64,000 bases of DNA from Inhella gelatinilytica (GCF_016093295.1 NZ_JAEDAL010000002.1:186001-250000); one strand, 5' to 3'; positions 46,939-55,158 are shown, numbered from the stretch's first letter. The notes: a model not told the origin generated them from the letters alone. Program-made: numbers and translations.

Positions 46939-47646
46939 TTAGGCCTGCGGCGCGTCGGCGGCCGGTGCGGCCGTCGGCTTGGCGACCACCGCGGGCTTGG
47001 CTGCCTTCTTCACAGTCGCCTTCTTGGCCGGAGCGGCCTTGGCTTCTACGGCTTTCTTAGCCGGCGCGGGCTTGGCGGCCGCCTTCTTCAGCGGAGCCTT
47101 TTTGGCGGGCGCTTTGTCAGCGGCTGCCTTTTTGGGTTCTGCCTTGGCAACGGGTTTGGCCGCGGGCTTGGCTGCCGGCTTTTTGGCCACTGTTTGCTTG
47201 ACCGGCGCGAACCCGACGGCCGTCGACAGTGCGTCGATGCGGGCGATCAGGGCCGAGATGTCCTTGCCGCTGGGCACGCCCAAGCTCTTCAAGGCGCGAG
47301 CCACGCGCTCTTCAAAAATCGATTCCAGCTTGTCCCAATGCTGGCCGGCCTTGGCGCCCACTTCCGTGGCCACGCCGGTCATCTTTTCAGCGACCGCGCC
47401 AAACTTCTTTTCAGCCAGCGTTTGGGTCTTTTGTTGCAGGGTCATGCCTTCTTTCACCAAGGTGTCAAAGACCTTGGTGCCTTCGCCTTGTGCCTTGCTA
47501 AAAGCGGCCAAACCGGCGGCCCAGATTTGCTGCGCCGAATCACGCACGCCTTGCGCCACGTGGCCGTCCAGCAGGGCGGCGGGGTTGAAGCCGTTCATCG
47601 GGGCTGCGGCTTTCTTGTTTGCCATCTTCTGCAGTTTCTTGACCAT
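46939..47646 (-). CDS. PhaF/PhaI-like polyhydroxyalkanoate granule-associated protein
   Basis: 235 residues. The N-terminal half (about 15-130) has the phasin layout of long amphipathic helices, with AAGLAAFSKAQGEGTKVFDTL being diagnostic of the PhaI/PhaF family (PF05597). The C-terminal half from about 140 is a histone-H1-like tail of Ala-Lys-Pro repeats (AKKPAAKPAAKP). In Pseudomonas, PhaF binds granules and DNA and helps divide granules between daughter cells. Start is supported by AGGAG eight bases upstream. It is divergent from the fatty acyl-CoA reductase gene. Confidence 0.85.
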   Translation of the reverse strand: MVKKLQKMANKKAAAPMNGFNPAALLDGHVAQGVRDSAQQIWAAGLAAFSKAQGEGTKVFDTLVKEGMTLQQKTQTLAEKKFGAVAEKMTGVATEVGAKAGQHWDKLESIFEERVARALKSLGVPSGKDISALIARIDALSTAVGFAPVKQTVAKKPAAKPAAKPVAKAEPKKAAADKAPAKKAPLKKAAAKPAPAKKAVEAKAAPAKKATVKKAAKPAVVAKPTAAPAADAPQA

Positions 47647-47873
47647 TGAAATCTCCTGACACGGGGGGATCGCCGCAGCACCTACCGCGACGCTGGGCTC
47701 ACTATAGGCGGCGGCCCTGCGCTTGGGGGGGGCGCTTCCTAGTGTGGGGGCTCTATGCCAAAGCGAAGTTTCCCAGGGGGCAAACCGGGGGGAAACGCGG
47801 GCGCACAAGCGCCGTCCGGTGATGACAATGATCCGAAGGTCGAGCGGTTGCGTTCGCGGTACAGGAGGCCTTC

Positions 47874-49904
47874 ATGCGGTATTTCGTAACGGGTGCGACG
47901 GGCTTCATCGGCAAGCGCTTGGTCAAGCGCTTGCTGGCCCGGCGGGGCAGCGTGGTGTACTTTTTGATCCGGGAGTCCAGTCGCGACAAACTGGAGTCGC
48001 TGTGGGCGTACTGGGGGGTGAGCAAGACGCGCGCCGTGCCAGTGTTTGGGGACCTGACGCGCAAGCGGCTGGGCGTGGAGGCCAGCGCGCTCAAATCTCT
48101 GAAAGGCCAGATTGATCACGCGTTTCACTTGGCCGCGGTCTACGACATGACGGCCGATGCGCAGAGCCAGCAAGCCGCCAACATTGAGGGCACCCGGCAC
48201 TTCCTCGAATTGGCCCAAGCGGTGGAGGCGGGCCATGTTCACCATGTTTCCAGCATCGCCGCGGCGGGGCTCTACGAAGGGGTGTTTCGGGAGGATATGT
48301 TTGCGGAGGCCGAAGGGCTGGAGCATCCGTACTTTCAAACCAAACACGAGTCCGAAAAGCTCGTGCGCGACCACTGCAAACGCCCGTGGACGGTGTACCG
48401 ACCCGCCATGGTGGTGGGGGACTCCCGAACCGGTGAGATGGACAAGATCGATGGCCCCTACTATTTTTTCAAGCCCATCCAGCGTTTGCGCCAGTGGCTG
48501 CCGCCCTGGTTTCCCATGGTGGGTTTGGAGGGCGGGCGGATCAACATCGTGCCGGTGGACTTCGTGGTCGCCGCCCTGGACCACCTCAGTCATCAGGTCA
48601 AGCGGGGGGGCGGGTGCTACCACCTGGTCGATCCCAAGGGCTATCGGGTGGGCGATGTTTTGGACATTTTGGGGCGGGCGGCCCATGCTCCCAAGATGAA
48701 TGTTTTTGTAAACGCGGCACTGCTGGGCTTCATTCCGAACCCGATCCGCAAAGGCCTGCTGGCGCTGAGCCCCGTGCGTCGCGTGAAGGACGCCCTGTTG
48801 GATGACCTGGGGCTGCCCGAGGACTTGTTGCCGTTCATCAACTACCCCACGCGTTTTGATTGCCGCGAGACACTCAAGGCTCTGGAGGGCAGTGGCATTG
48901 AGTGCCCCGACTTGCACGATTACGCCTGGCGCCTGTGGGATTACTGGGAGCGGCATCTCGACCCGGATCTGCACATTGACCGCACGTTGCGCGGCACCGT
49001 GGCGGGCAAGGTGGTCCTGGTAACCGGGGGCAGTTCGGGGATCGGTTTGGCCGCTGCGAAGAAGTTCGCCGAGGCGGGTGCCATCACCGTGATTTGCGCG
49101 CGTGATGAGGACAAACTCAAGAGCGCTGTGGAGGAAATCGAAGCGACCGCCGGTCGGGGCGCCAAGGTGTTGGCCCGCAGTGCGGACATTGCCAGCGCTG
49201 AGAGTTGCGCGGAACTGATCGCCTGGCTCGACGCGGAGTTGGGCGGTGTGGACTTTTTAATCAACAACGCGGGCCGCTCGATCCGACGCGCCATTGAGAA
49301 CAGCTACGACCGATTCCATGACTTCGAGCGCACCATGCAGCTCAACTACTTCGGTTGCTTGCGGGTCACGCTCGGTCTGCTGCCCGGCATGGTCAAGAAA
49401 CGCAAGGGCCATGTGGTCAACATCAGCTCCATTGGCGTGCTCACCAATGCCCCGCGATTCTCAGCCTACGTGGCGAGCAAAGCCGCTTTGGATGCCTGGA
49501 CCCGCTGTGCGGCCAGTGAGTACGCCGATCAAGGCGTGACCTTCACCACCATCAACATGCCCTTGGTGCGCACCCCCATGATCGCGCCCACCCAGATCTA
49601 CAACAACGTTCCGACGCTCAGCCCCGAGCAGGCGGCCGACATGGTGGCCCAGGCTTGCATCCAAAAACCCGTTCGCATCGCCACGCGACTGGGCAAGACC
49701 GGCGAGGTGCTGCACGCGGTGGCGCCGCGCGTGGCGCAAATCGTCATGAACACCAGTTTCCGCATGTTCCCGGACAGCGATGCGGCCCGTGCTGAAGCCC
49801 CCGCGGGCCCGGTGTCCAAACTGAAGCGCTTTGCCAAGCCCAAGCCGCAGCTCAGCCCGGAAGCCATGGCCTTGCAACAGATGATGCGTGGCATTCATTT
49901 TTAG
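47874..49904 (+). CDS. Alcohol-forming fatty acyl-CoA reductase, two-domain SDR protein
   Basis: 676 residues, a fusion of two reductase domains. The N-terminal extended SDR domain has G7-ATGFIG13 and Y153xxxK157 (HPYFQTKHESEK). The C-terminal classical SDR domain has T-G385-GSSGIG391, NNAGRS and Y532xxxK536 (FSAYVASKAALDAW). Order, length and motif wording match the Marinobacter enzyme that reduces fatty acyl-CoA to fatty alcohol with NADPH (about 660 residues). GEMDKIDGPYYFFKPIQ is very close to that protein in my recollection. AGGAGG sits five bases before the ATG. Confidence 0.85.
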   Translation: MRYFVTGATGFIGKRLVKRLLARRGSVVYFLIRESSRDKLESLWAYWGVSKTRAVPVFGDLTRKRLGVEASALKSLKGQIDHAFHLAAVYDMTADAQSQQAANIEGTRHFLELAQAVEAGHVHHVSSIAAAGLYEGVFREDMFAEAEGLEHPYFQTKHESEKLVRDHCKRPWTVYRPAMVVGDSRTGEMDKIDGPYYFFKPIQRLRQWLPPWFPMVGLEGGRINIVPVDFVVAALDHLSHQVKRGGGCYHLVDPKGYRVGDVLDILGRAAHAPKMNVFVNAALLGFIPNPIRKGLLALSPVRRVKDALLDDLGLPEDLLPFINYPTRFDCRETLKALEGSGIECPDLHDYAWRLWDYWERHLDPDLHIDRTLRGTVAGKVVLVTGGSSGIGLAAAKKFAEAGAITVICARDEDKLKSAVEEIEATAGRGAKVLARSADIASAESCAELIAWLDAELGGVDFLINNAGRSIRRAIENSYDRFHDFERTMQLNYFGCLRVTLGLLPGMVKKRKGHVVNISSIGVLTNAPRFSAYVASKAALDAWTRCAASEYADQGVTFTTINMPLVRTPMIAPTQIYNNVPTLSPEQAADMVAQACIQKPVRIATRLGKTGEVLHAVAPRVAQIVMNTSFRMFPDSDAARAEAPAGPVSKLKRFAKPKPQLSPEAMALQQMMRGIHF

Positions 49905-49912
49905 ACCTGACG

Positions 49913-50776
49913 ATGCGCCGGCATGTCTTAACGCTGGGCTTGGTGGCGAGCTGTGGTTGGGCCGGGTCAATGCCCCTGGGGCCCGGGAACTTGGGCCTGA
50001 TTCGATTTCCCCGGCCGTCGCGCGAATTTGACCCTGCCACCTGGTACCCCCTTCAAGTGCTTCGGGCGGCACTGGAAAGCAGCCGATCGGTCTTCCAGTT
50101 GCTGCCCAGTGCTTCGGTGATGGTGCAGTCCCGTACGTTGCTCGAGTTGGCCAATGCCTCGGGGCTCATCGACGTGGGGTGGGGCATGACAAACCTGGAG
50201 CGTGAGCGGGCGCTGCTGCCGGTGCGAATCCCCCTGCACAAGGGGCTGTTTGGATGGCGGGTGTTGCTGGTTCGACCGGACAAGGCGGATGCCTTCTCCC
50301 AGGTCACCCGGTTGAGTGATTTGAGGCGATTCCGATTGGCCCAAGCGGCCCACTGGCCGGATACGGAAATTCTTCGTGCCAACGGTCTACCGGTCGTGAC
50401 CTCGTCCCACTACGAGTCTTTGTTCGGGTTGCTGGTCCAGGGGAAAGTGGATGCATTTCCTCGATCAGTTGCCGAGGTGTGGCGGGAAGTGGGTCGGCGA
50501 GGGGAGGCGTTGGCGGTGGAGCCCACATTGGCGCTGCATTACCGGGCACCGATTTACTTTTTTGTGCGCCGAGATCGACCTGAACTGGCGGATGCTCTGG
50601 AAACCGGTCTGCGGGACATGCAACGCAGTGGTCGCTTCGAGAGGCTGTTCCAGCAGCAGCACGATGCGGATCTGCAACGATCTCAATTGGCAGCACGGCA
50701 CATCATTGAGTTGGACAACCCGGGCTTGCCGCCCAAGACACCGGTTCACGAGGCCGATCTTTGGTTTCGACCGTAG
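49913..50776 (+). CDS. Periplasmic solute-binding-like protein, divergent
   Basis: 287 residues with an N-terminal hydrophobic signal-like segment (LTLGLVASCGWAGS). The mature part reads as a diverged type 2 periplasmic-binding fold: IRFPRPSREFDPATWYPLQVLRAAL, GWGMTNLERERALLPVRIPLHKG and YESLFGLLVQGKVDAFPRS (landmarks GKVDAFPRS and VGWGMTN). It resembles the SBP_bac_3-like proteins but lacks the standard ligand arginine context. It starts eight bases after the acyl-CoA reductase, so it is probably co-transcribed. Ligand and role are unknown. Confidence 0.65.
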   Translation: MRRHVLTLGLVASCGWAGSMPLGPGNLGLIRFPRPSREFDPATWYPLQVLRAALESSRSVFQLLPSASVMVQSRTLLELANASGLIDVGWGMTNLERERALLPVRIPLHKGLFGWRVLLVRPDKADAFSQVTRLSDLRRFRLAQAAHWPDTEILRANGLPVVTSSHYESLFGLLVQGKVDAFPRSVAEVWREVGRRGEALAVEPTLALHYRAPIYFFVRRDRPELADALETGLRDMQRSGRFERLFQQQHDADLQRSQLAARHIIELDNPGLPPKTPVHEADLWFRP

Positions 50777-50795
50777 CCGCACCCAGACGGCAGCA

Positions 50796-51011
50796 TCAAT
50801 AGTGTGGCGGTCGCTCGTCAGCCTGGGACCCAAGGCTGCTGGGCCGGTCTTGATCGCGCAGCTGCTGTCTCAGGGCCTGCAGCTCGCGTTGTAGGGCGTC
50901 GAGCTGGCGCTGCTGCTGCGCGACCACGGTGTTGAGCTGCTCCAGCAGGTCATCGGCAAAGCTGGCCTTGATCTCCAGCTCGGTGACGCGGGCTTCGGTG
51001 TCGGAAGTCAT
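50796..51011 (-). CDS. slyX: SlyX family protein
   Basis: 71 residues. Begins MTSDTEARVTELEIKASFADDLLEQLN and continues as one coiled coil with heptads (VVAQQQRQLDALQRELQALRQQL in landmarks VVAQQQRQLDALQREL), then ends in ...PPHY, the conserved SlyX terminus. The cellular role of SlyX is not known. It stands between two convergent/divergent plus-strand genes with only short gaps, so it has its own promoter or is read from within the MoaD-like gene region. Confidence 0.93.
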   Translation of the reverse strand: MTSDTEARVTELEIKASFADDLLEQLNTVVAQQQRQLDALQRELQALRQQLRDQDRPSSLGSQADERPPHY

Positions 51012-51060
51012 GCGGCATTGTCCTGCTTGTCTCAGCAAGAGAAAGCGCCGAGCATGCGGC

Positions 51061-51321
51061 ATGCCCCAGATTGAGTTCACCCCCCAGCTGCGCCGCTTCA
51101 CTGCCACCCCGAGTGTGGCTTGTGCGGCGCACAGCTTGGGGGCTGCGCTGGAGGCTGCCTTTGCCGTCAACCCGGCGCTGCGCGGCTACGTGCTGGACGA
51201 CCAAGGGGCGTTGCGTTTTCATGTGGCGGTGTTCGTCGATGGGCGCCGCTGTTTGGACCTGAACCAGCCCTTGCAGCCCGACAGCCGCGTCCACGTGCTG
51301 CAGGCGCTCAGTGGCGGCTGA
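51061..51321 (+). CDS. MoaD/ThiS-like beta-grasp protein ending in Gly-Gly
   Basis: 86 residues. Small ubiquitin-like fold: MPQIEFTPQLRRFT start, GAALEAAFAVNPALRGYVLDD, then VAVFVDGRRC and a C-terminal ALSGG. The diglycine end is what sulfur carriers such as MoaD and ThiS use for thiocarboxylation or conjugation. No molybdopterin or thiamine gene is nearby. The next gene, 13 bases on, encodes a BNR beta-propeller; the two are often adjacent in other genomes as far as I recall. Function of this pair is not known. It is divergent from slyX. Confidence 0.85.
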   Translation: MPQIEFTPQLRRFTATPSVACAAHSLGAALEAAFAVNPALRGYVLDDQGALRFHVAVFVDGRRCLDLNQPLQPDSRVHVLQALSGG

Positions 51322-51334
51322 ACTGGAGTGAGTC

Positions 51335-52420
51335 ATGACACGAGACGACCGCGCCTGGGTGGCGACCCGCAAAGGCCTGTTTGAACTGCAGCGACAAGGC
51401 CCCGACGCCTGGTCGATCGCGCGGGTCAGCTTTCTGGCGGAGCCCGTCAGCATGGTCCTGCCCCCCGATGCCAGCGGCTTCATGCTCGCGGCGCTGAACC
51501 TCGGGCACTTTGGCGTCAAGCTGCACGGCAGCGACGACGCCGGGGCGAGCTGGCGGGAGCTGGCTTGCCCCGCCTACCCGGCGCAACCCGAGGAGCCGAA
51601 GCAACCCTTCCCCTGGAAGCTCGGTCTGATCTGGAGCCTGGAGCGCGCCGTGGACGGCAGCCTCTGGTGCGGAACCCTGCCCGGCGGCCTGTTCGTCTCA
51701 CGCGACCGCGGCGCGAGTTGGCAACTGGTGGACCCCCTGTGGAACCTGCCGCAGCGCCTGGAGTGGTTCGGCGGCGGTTACCCCGAGCCCGGCATCCATT
51801 CCATTTGCCCGCACCCGCAGGACGCGAACGACCTGCTGGTCGGCATCAGCTGCGGCGGCGTCTGGCGCACGCGGGATGGCGGCGCCAGCTGGAGCGTGCA
51901 CACCCAGGGCATGCGAGCCGACTTCATGCCGCCCGAGCGCCAGGGCGACCCCAACATTCAGGACCCGCACCGCGTGCAGCGCTGCGCCGCCGCCCCCGAC
52001 GTGCTGTGGACCCAGCACCACTGCGGCATCTGGCGCAGCGCCGACCACGGGGCTCTGTGGCAGGAACTCAAGCCCGCGCCCTCCAGCTTTGGTTTTGCGG
52101 TCGCGGCCCACCCGCAGGACCCCAACACCGCCTGGTTTGCCCCGGCGGTTAAGGACGAGCGCCGCATACCGGTGGACGCCGCCCTCTGCGTCACCCGCAC
52201 ACGCGACGGCGGCCACAGCTTCGAGACCTTGCGCCACGGCCTGCCGCAGCAGCACTGCTACGACCTGGTCTACCGCCACGGCCTGGACGTGAGTGCCGAT
52301 GGCACCAGCCTGCTGATGGGCAGCACCACCGGCAGCCTGTGGGCCAGTGGCGATGGCGGCGACCGCTGGCAAACTGTTTCGGCGCATTTGCCGCCGATTT
52401 ATGCGGTCAGATTCGGATGA
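51335..52420 (+). CDS. BNR/sialidase-like beta-propeller protein
   Basis: 361 residues, no signal peptide, so probably cytoplasmic. Repeated Asp-box (BNR) motifs SRDRGASW, TRDGGASW and SGDGGDRW, each followed by about 40-60 residues, indicate a beta-propeller of the sialidase/WD40-like superfamily. Catalytic residues of true sialidases cannot be assigned, so an enzyme role is not claimed. Codons are strongly C-ending. It lies between the MoaD-like gene and a TfoX-C gene that starts in its stop codon (ATGA). The family is widespread but uncharacterised to my knowledge. Confidence 0.8.
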   Translation: MTRDDRAWVATRKGLFELQRQGPDAWSIARVSFLAEPVSMVLPPDASGFMLAALNLGHFGVKLHGSDDAGASWRELACPAYPAQPEEPKQPFPWKLGLIWSLERAVDGSLWCGTLPGGLFVSRDRGASWQLVDPLWNLPQRLEWFGGGYPEPGIHSICPHPQDANDLLVGISCGGVWRTRDGGASWSVHTQGMRADFMPPERQGDPNIQDPHRVQRCAAAPDVLWTQHHCGIWRSADHGALWQELKPAPSSFGFAVAAHPQDPNTAWFAPAVKDERRIPVDAALCVTRTRDGGHSFETLRHGLPQQHCYDLVYRHGLDVSADGTSLLMGSTTGSLWASGDGGDRWQTVSAHLPPIYAVRFG

Positions 52421-52752
52421 AGCGGCGCGTGAAAGAACTGGGGCTGAGTCACGAACCCATCGCCAACCCGGGCGGCGCGTTGCACGAGTTGGCGAACCTG
52501 GGGCCACGGTCCGCCCAGTGGTTGGTGGCCGCTGGCATTGATTCAGTTTCGGAATTGCGGCGCTTGGGGGCGGTTCATGCCTTCGTGCGCGTGAAGCGGG
52601 CCCAGCCCCGGGCGTCGCTGAACTTGCTGTGGGCGTTGGAAGGGGCGCTCACGGGTTTGAATTGGCGTGAAGTGGCGCGCGAGCACCGGACCAGCCTCTT
52701 GTTGGCCCTTGATACCGCACAAACCTTGGCGCGGACCGATCATGGCGAGTGA
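52417..52752 (+). CDS. TfoX C-terminal domain protein
   Basis: 111 residues. Central LHELANLGPRSAQWLVAAGIDSVSELRRLGAV is the helix-hairpin-helix pattern of the TfoX C-terminal domain, with RAQPRASLNLLWALEGALTGLNWREVA to the end (landmarks NLGPRSAQWL and LNLLWALEGAL). The N-terminal TfoX domain, which acts in competence regulation, is absent. Stand-alone C-domains are frequent and not characterised. It overlaps the propeller gene by four bases and the GNAT gene by eleven bases. Confidence 0.82.
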   Translation: MKRRVKELGLSHEPIANPGGALHELANLGPRSAQWLVAAGIDSVSELRRLGAVHAFVRVKRAQPRASLNLLWALEGALTGLNWREVAREHRTSLLLALDTAQTLARTDHGE

Positions 52753-53341
52753 AGGAGCGTGGCCTCGCACGGGGGAACAGCCACGCGGCCCCTGGCTGGA
52801 AGTGAATGTGACTGATTTGCCTGCATTGCAGCGTTTCGTCGAAGCCAACCCCCTGTACTTCGAGGTGGTGGAAGGGTTAAAGCCCGGTCCTCAGGCGGCG
52901 CAGGATCTGTTTCACGACGCACCGCCGCCGGCCATGCCCTATCGGCAGCGCTGGGTGTTGGGCGTGCCCGATGAGCAGGGGGACTGGGTCGCGGTGGCCG
53001 AAATGGTGGCGGACCTGATGGCGGCGGGTGTTTGGCATCTGGGTCTGTTCATCGTTGCCACCGCGCGTCATGGTTCGGGTGACGCGCTGCGGTGGTATGC
53101 AGCGTTGGAGGCGTGGGCCCACGCCGCAGGGGCCGACTGGCTGCGATTGGGCGTGGTGCGGGGCAATGTGCGGGCTGAGCGGTTTTGGGAGCGCCGGGGC
53201 TACCACGAGCAGCGCGTCCGGTGTGGGCTGGTGATGGGCCAGTGCACCCAAGACGTCCGGGTGATGGTCAAACCCCTGACAGGGCGCCCAGGGTCCGAGT
53301 ACCTGCGTCGGGTCCCCCGGGATCATCCCGACGCGCCCTGA
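52742..53341 (+). CDS. GNAT family N-acetyltransferase
   Basis: 199 residues. The acetyl-CoA-binding region is VAEMVADLMAAGVWHLGLFIVATARHGSGDALRWYAALEAWAHAAGADWLRLGVV RGNVRAERFWERRGYHE in landmarks LFIVATARHGSG and NVRAERFWERRGYHE; the latter is the usual GNAT motif B. It begins within the previous gene and is probably co-transcribed. Acetyl acceptor is not predictable. The start ATG at 52742 was chosen over earlier in-frame codons because the first strand (PWLEVNVTDLPAL) follows it at normal distance. Confidence 0.82.
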   Translation: MASEGAWPRTGEQPRGPWLEVNVTDLPALQRFVEANPLYFEVVEGLKPGPQAAQDLFHDAPPPAMPYRQRWVLGVPDEQGDWVAVAEMVADLMAAGVWHLGLFIVATARHGSGDALRWYAALEAWAHAAGADWLRLGVVRGNVRAERFWERRGYHEQRVRCGLVMGQCTQDVRVMVKPLTGRPGSEYLRRVPRDHPDAP

Positions 53342-53393
53342 GGCGTGGGCCGCTAGGCTCGCTCGCTTCCAACCCCCTGCCTGGAGATTTTTC

Positions 53394-53756
53394 ATGTCCA
53401 TTCGATTGCTGAAACTGGCGGCGCTGTACCTGGTGGTGGCCATCACCCTGGGGCTGGGCATGGGCATGACCGAGAAATTCACCCTCGCTCCGGTCCATGC
53501 CCATTTGGGCGTGCTTGGCTGGGTCACGCTGGCGCTGGCCGGCTTGATTTACACCCACTACCCGCAAGCGGCGGGCACCCGGTTGGCCCAGGTTCATTTT
53601 TGGCTGCACAACCTGGGGCTCCCGGTGTTCATGGGAGGGCTGGCGCTCTTCTTGTTGGGGAACACCTGGGCCGGCCCGCTGCTGGGCATCGGGTCGACGG
53701 TGGTGTGGTTGAGCCTGGTGCTCTTCGCGGTCAACCTGTGGCGATCGCTGCGTTGA
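53394..53756 (+). CDS. Small membrane protein resembling haem-copper oxidase subunit I
   Basis: 120 residues, four membrane segments. H35 and H37 in LAPVHAHLGVLGWV, and the later HFWLHNLGLPVF, resemble the haem-ligand and helix patterns of cbb3-type oxidase subunit I (CcoN), but the protein is only about a quarter of that length. It is a stand-alone short homologue seen in other Gram-negatives and of unknown role, perhaps haem-binding. AGATTTTTC-type spacing before the ATG lacks a strong SD. It converges on the UPF0149 gene with no gap. Confidence 0.65.
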   Translation: MSIRLLKLAALYLVVAITLGLGMGMTEKFTLAPVHAHLGVLGWVTLALAGLIYTHYPQAAGTRLAQVHFWLHNLGLPVFMGGLALFLLGNTWAGPLLGIGSTVVWLSLVLFAVNLWRSLR

Positions 53757-54356
53757 TCAGTTCGCCGCCAAGGCGAGCACGCACTCTGGCACACGGCGGC
53801 TGAGGGCATCCACTTCGGGCAGGTCGGCTCGGCGCTGCCGGTCGGCCTCCGACAACGCCTCGTCATCGGCCCCCAGGAATTGCACGGCCGCCATCAGCTC
53901 TTGCCAGGCCGCTTCACCCGTGCGTGCAGACCAGCCGGGCGCGTCGACGGCCATGCCCAAGAGGAAGCCGGCGCACCAGTCCGTTGCATCGACCCTTTCG
54001 CCGCGCTCGTCCTCCGCGAGGCTGAGGATGGGCTCCCAGCGCTCGGGGTGGTCGTGCAGATCGGCGTCCAGCGCTCGCAAATGGCGCAAGATGGCCAGCA
54101 CCGCGCGCTTGCGCTGCTTGCCGCTGGCAAACGGATCGGGCGCGTCGCCACCCCAGATTGGGGGCATCCAAACCTCTGGCGCGACTTGCGCCACGGGTTG
54201 AGGGGCCAGCAGCAGGGCGCACAGGTATCCGTCCAGGGCCTCAATGTTCAGCGCGTCACCCCGGGGAAGGTCGGTCAGCGCGTCGTCCAACTCGCCCAGC
54301 TCTTCGTCGCTGAGGGGGTCAATCGGGCCGTTGGCTTGGTAGTGCGGCAGTTGCAT
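53757..54356 (-). CDS. UPF0149 family protein (YecA/YgfB type)
   Basis: 199 residues. MSDEELGELDDAL-like start (PLSDEELGELDDAL), the ALDGYLCALLLAP segment and a middle DATDWCAGFLLGMAVDA stretch are the signature of UPF0149. No SEC-C zinc motif is present at the C-terminus, so it is the short form. YgfB in Pseudomonas modulates AmpD and ampicillin resistance, YecA is of unknown role. It reads minus, ten bases after the PilJ-type gene. Confidence 0.85.
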   Translation of the reverse strand: MQLPHYQANGPIDPLSDEELGELDDALTDLPRGDALNIEALDGYLCALLLAPQPVAQVAPEVWMPPIWGGDAPDPFASGKQRKRAVLAILRHLRALDADLHDHPERWEPILSLAEDERGERVDATDWCAGFLLGMAVDAPGWSARTGEAAWQELMAAVQFLGADDEALSEADRQRRADLPEVDALSRRVPECVLALAAN

Positions 54357-54366
54357 GGGCAGGTCG

Positions 54367-55158
54367 TTAAAGCTTGGCGTAGAGCGACGTCACCCCGTCC
54401 ATCAGTTGCAGGATGCGCTCGCTGGTGGTGAAGACCTCCCCCTGCGCACGGGCATCGGGTTGACCGGCTTTGAGCGAGCGAAGGGCGGCTTCGAAGAACG
54501 CATATTGTTGCTCGACCGCTTCCAGCTCGTGGCGAATCGTCTGCGTGTTTTCGCCGGCGGCCTTGAGCTGGGCGTGTGCAGCCTGAAACTCGGTTTGGGC
54601 CTGGGTCACCGCGCGGGTCAGCGTATCGCCTTGAACGCCCCAGCTCGCCCCCAGGTAGGCGGCGGCCATGCGCTGGCTCAGCATGCGTTGCCGGCCGGCC
54701 AAATTGACGAGGCGACCGACGGCTTTGCCGCTGAGCTGCTCCAGTTGCTCGGTGCCCTGGTGTGCCAGGGACAGGACCTTGCCACTGGCTGCGAGCAGCG
54801 CCTCAGCCCCCGCGCGGTTGGGGGCCGACCCCACCAGGGCCAGTTTGTAGGCACTCCACGCGCCGTCGAGCTCGCTGTACGTGGCGCGGGGGGCGCTGGC
54901 GGTGGCAAAGGCGCGCAACTCGACCAGTTGCCGATCAAACAGGGCCATTGAGTCGGCCAGCACCTTGTCGGCCTGTTCCTTGCGCACGTTTTGTCCAATG
55001 GCCAGCCAAGCCTTGGCGCAACGCTGACTCAGCATGCGCTGGCGGCCCGCCTTGTTGATGGCATCGTTCAGGTCGCGGACCTGGGCTTGGGCTGCAAAGG
55101 GCGCAACAAACAAGCCCGCCAGCGGCAGGGCGAAACAGTCACGGCGACGGACAAACAT
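54367..55158 (-). CDS. Secreted PilJ-type methyl-accepting transducer N-domain protein
   Basis: 263 residues. Signal peptide to about residue 25 (VAPFAAQAQ). Two copies of the PilJ N-domain signature, INKAGRQRMLSQRCAKA and VNLAGRQRMLSQRMAAA, about 125 residues apart, each starting a helical bundle. In full-length chemoreceptors such as PilJ this domain lies in the periplasm in front of HAMP and signalling domains, all absent here. It is a free periplasmic sensor-like protein. The binding partner is unknown. It precedes the T2SS operon end by 100 bases. Confidence 0.8.
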   Translation of the reverse strand: MFVRRRDCFALPLAGLFVAPFAAQAQVRDLNDAINKAGRQRMLSQRCAKAWLAIGQNVRKEQADKVLADSMALFDRQLVELRAFATASAPRATYSELDGAWSAYKLALVGSAPNRAGAEALLAASGKVLSLAHQGTEQLEQLSGKAVGRLVNLAGRQRMLSQRMAAAYLGASWGVQGDTLTRAVTQAQTEFQAAHAQLKAAGENTQTIRHELEAVEQQYAFFEAALRSLKAGQPDARAQGEVFTTSERILQLMDGVTSLYAKL

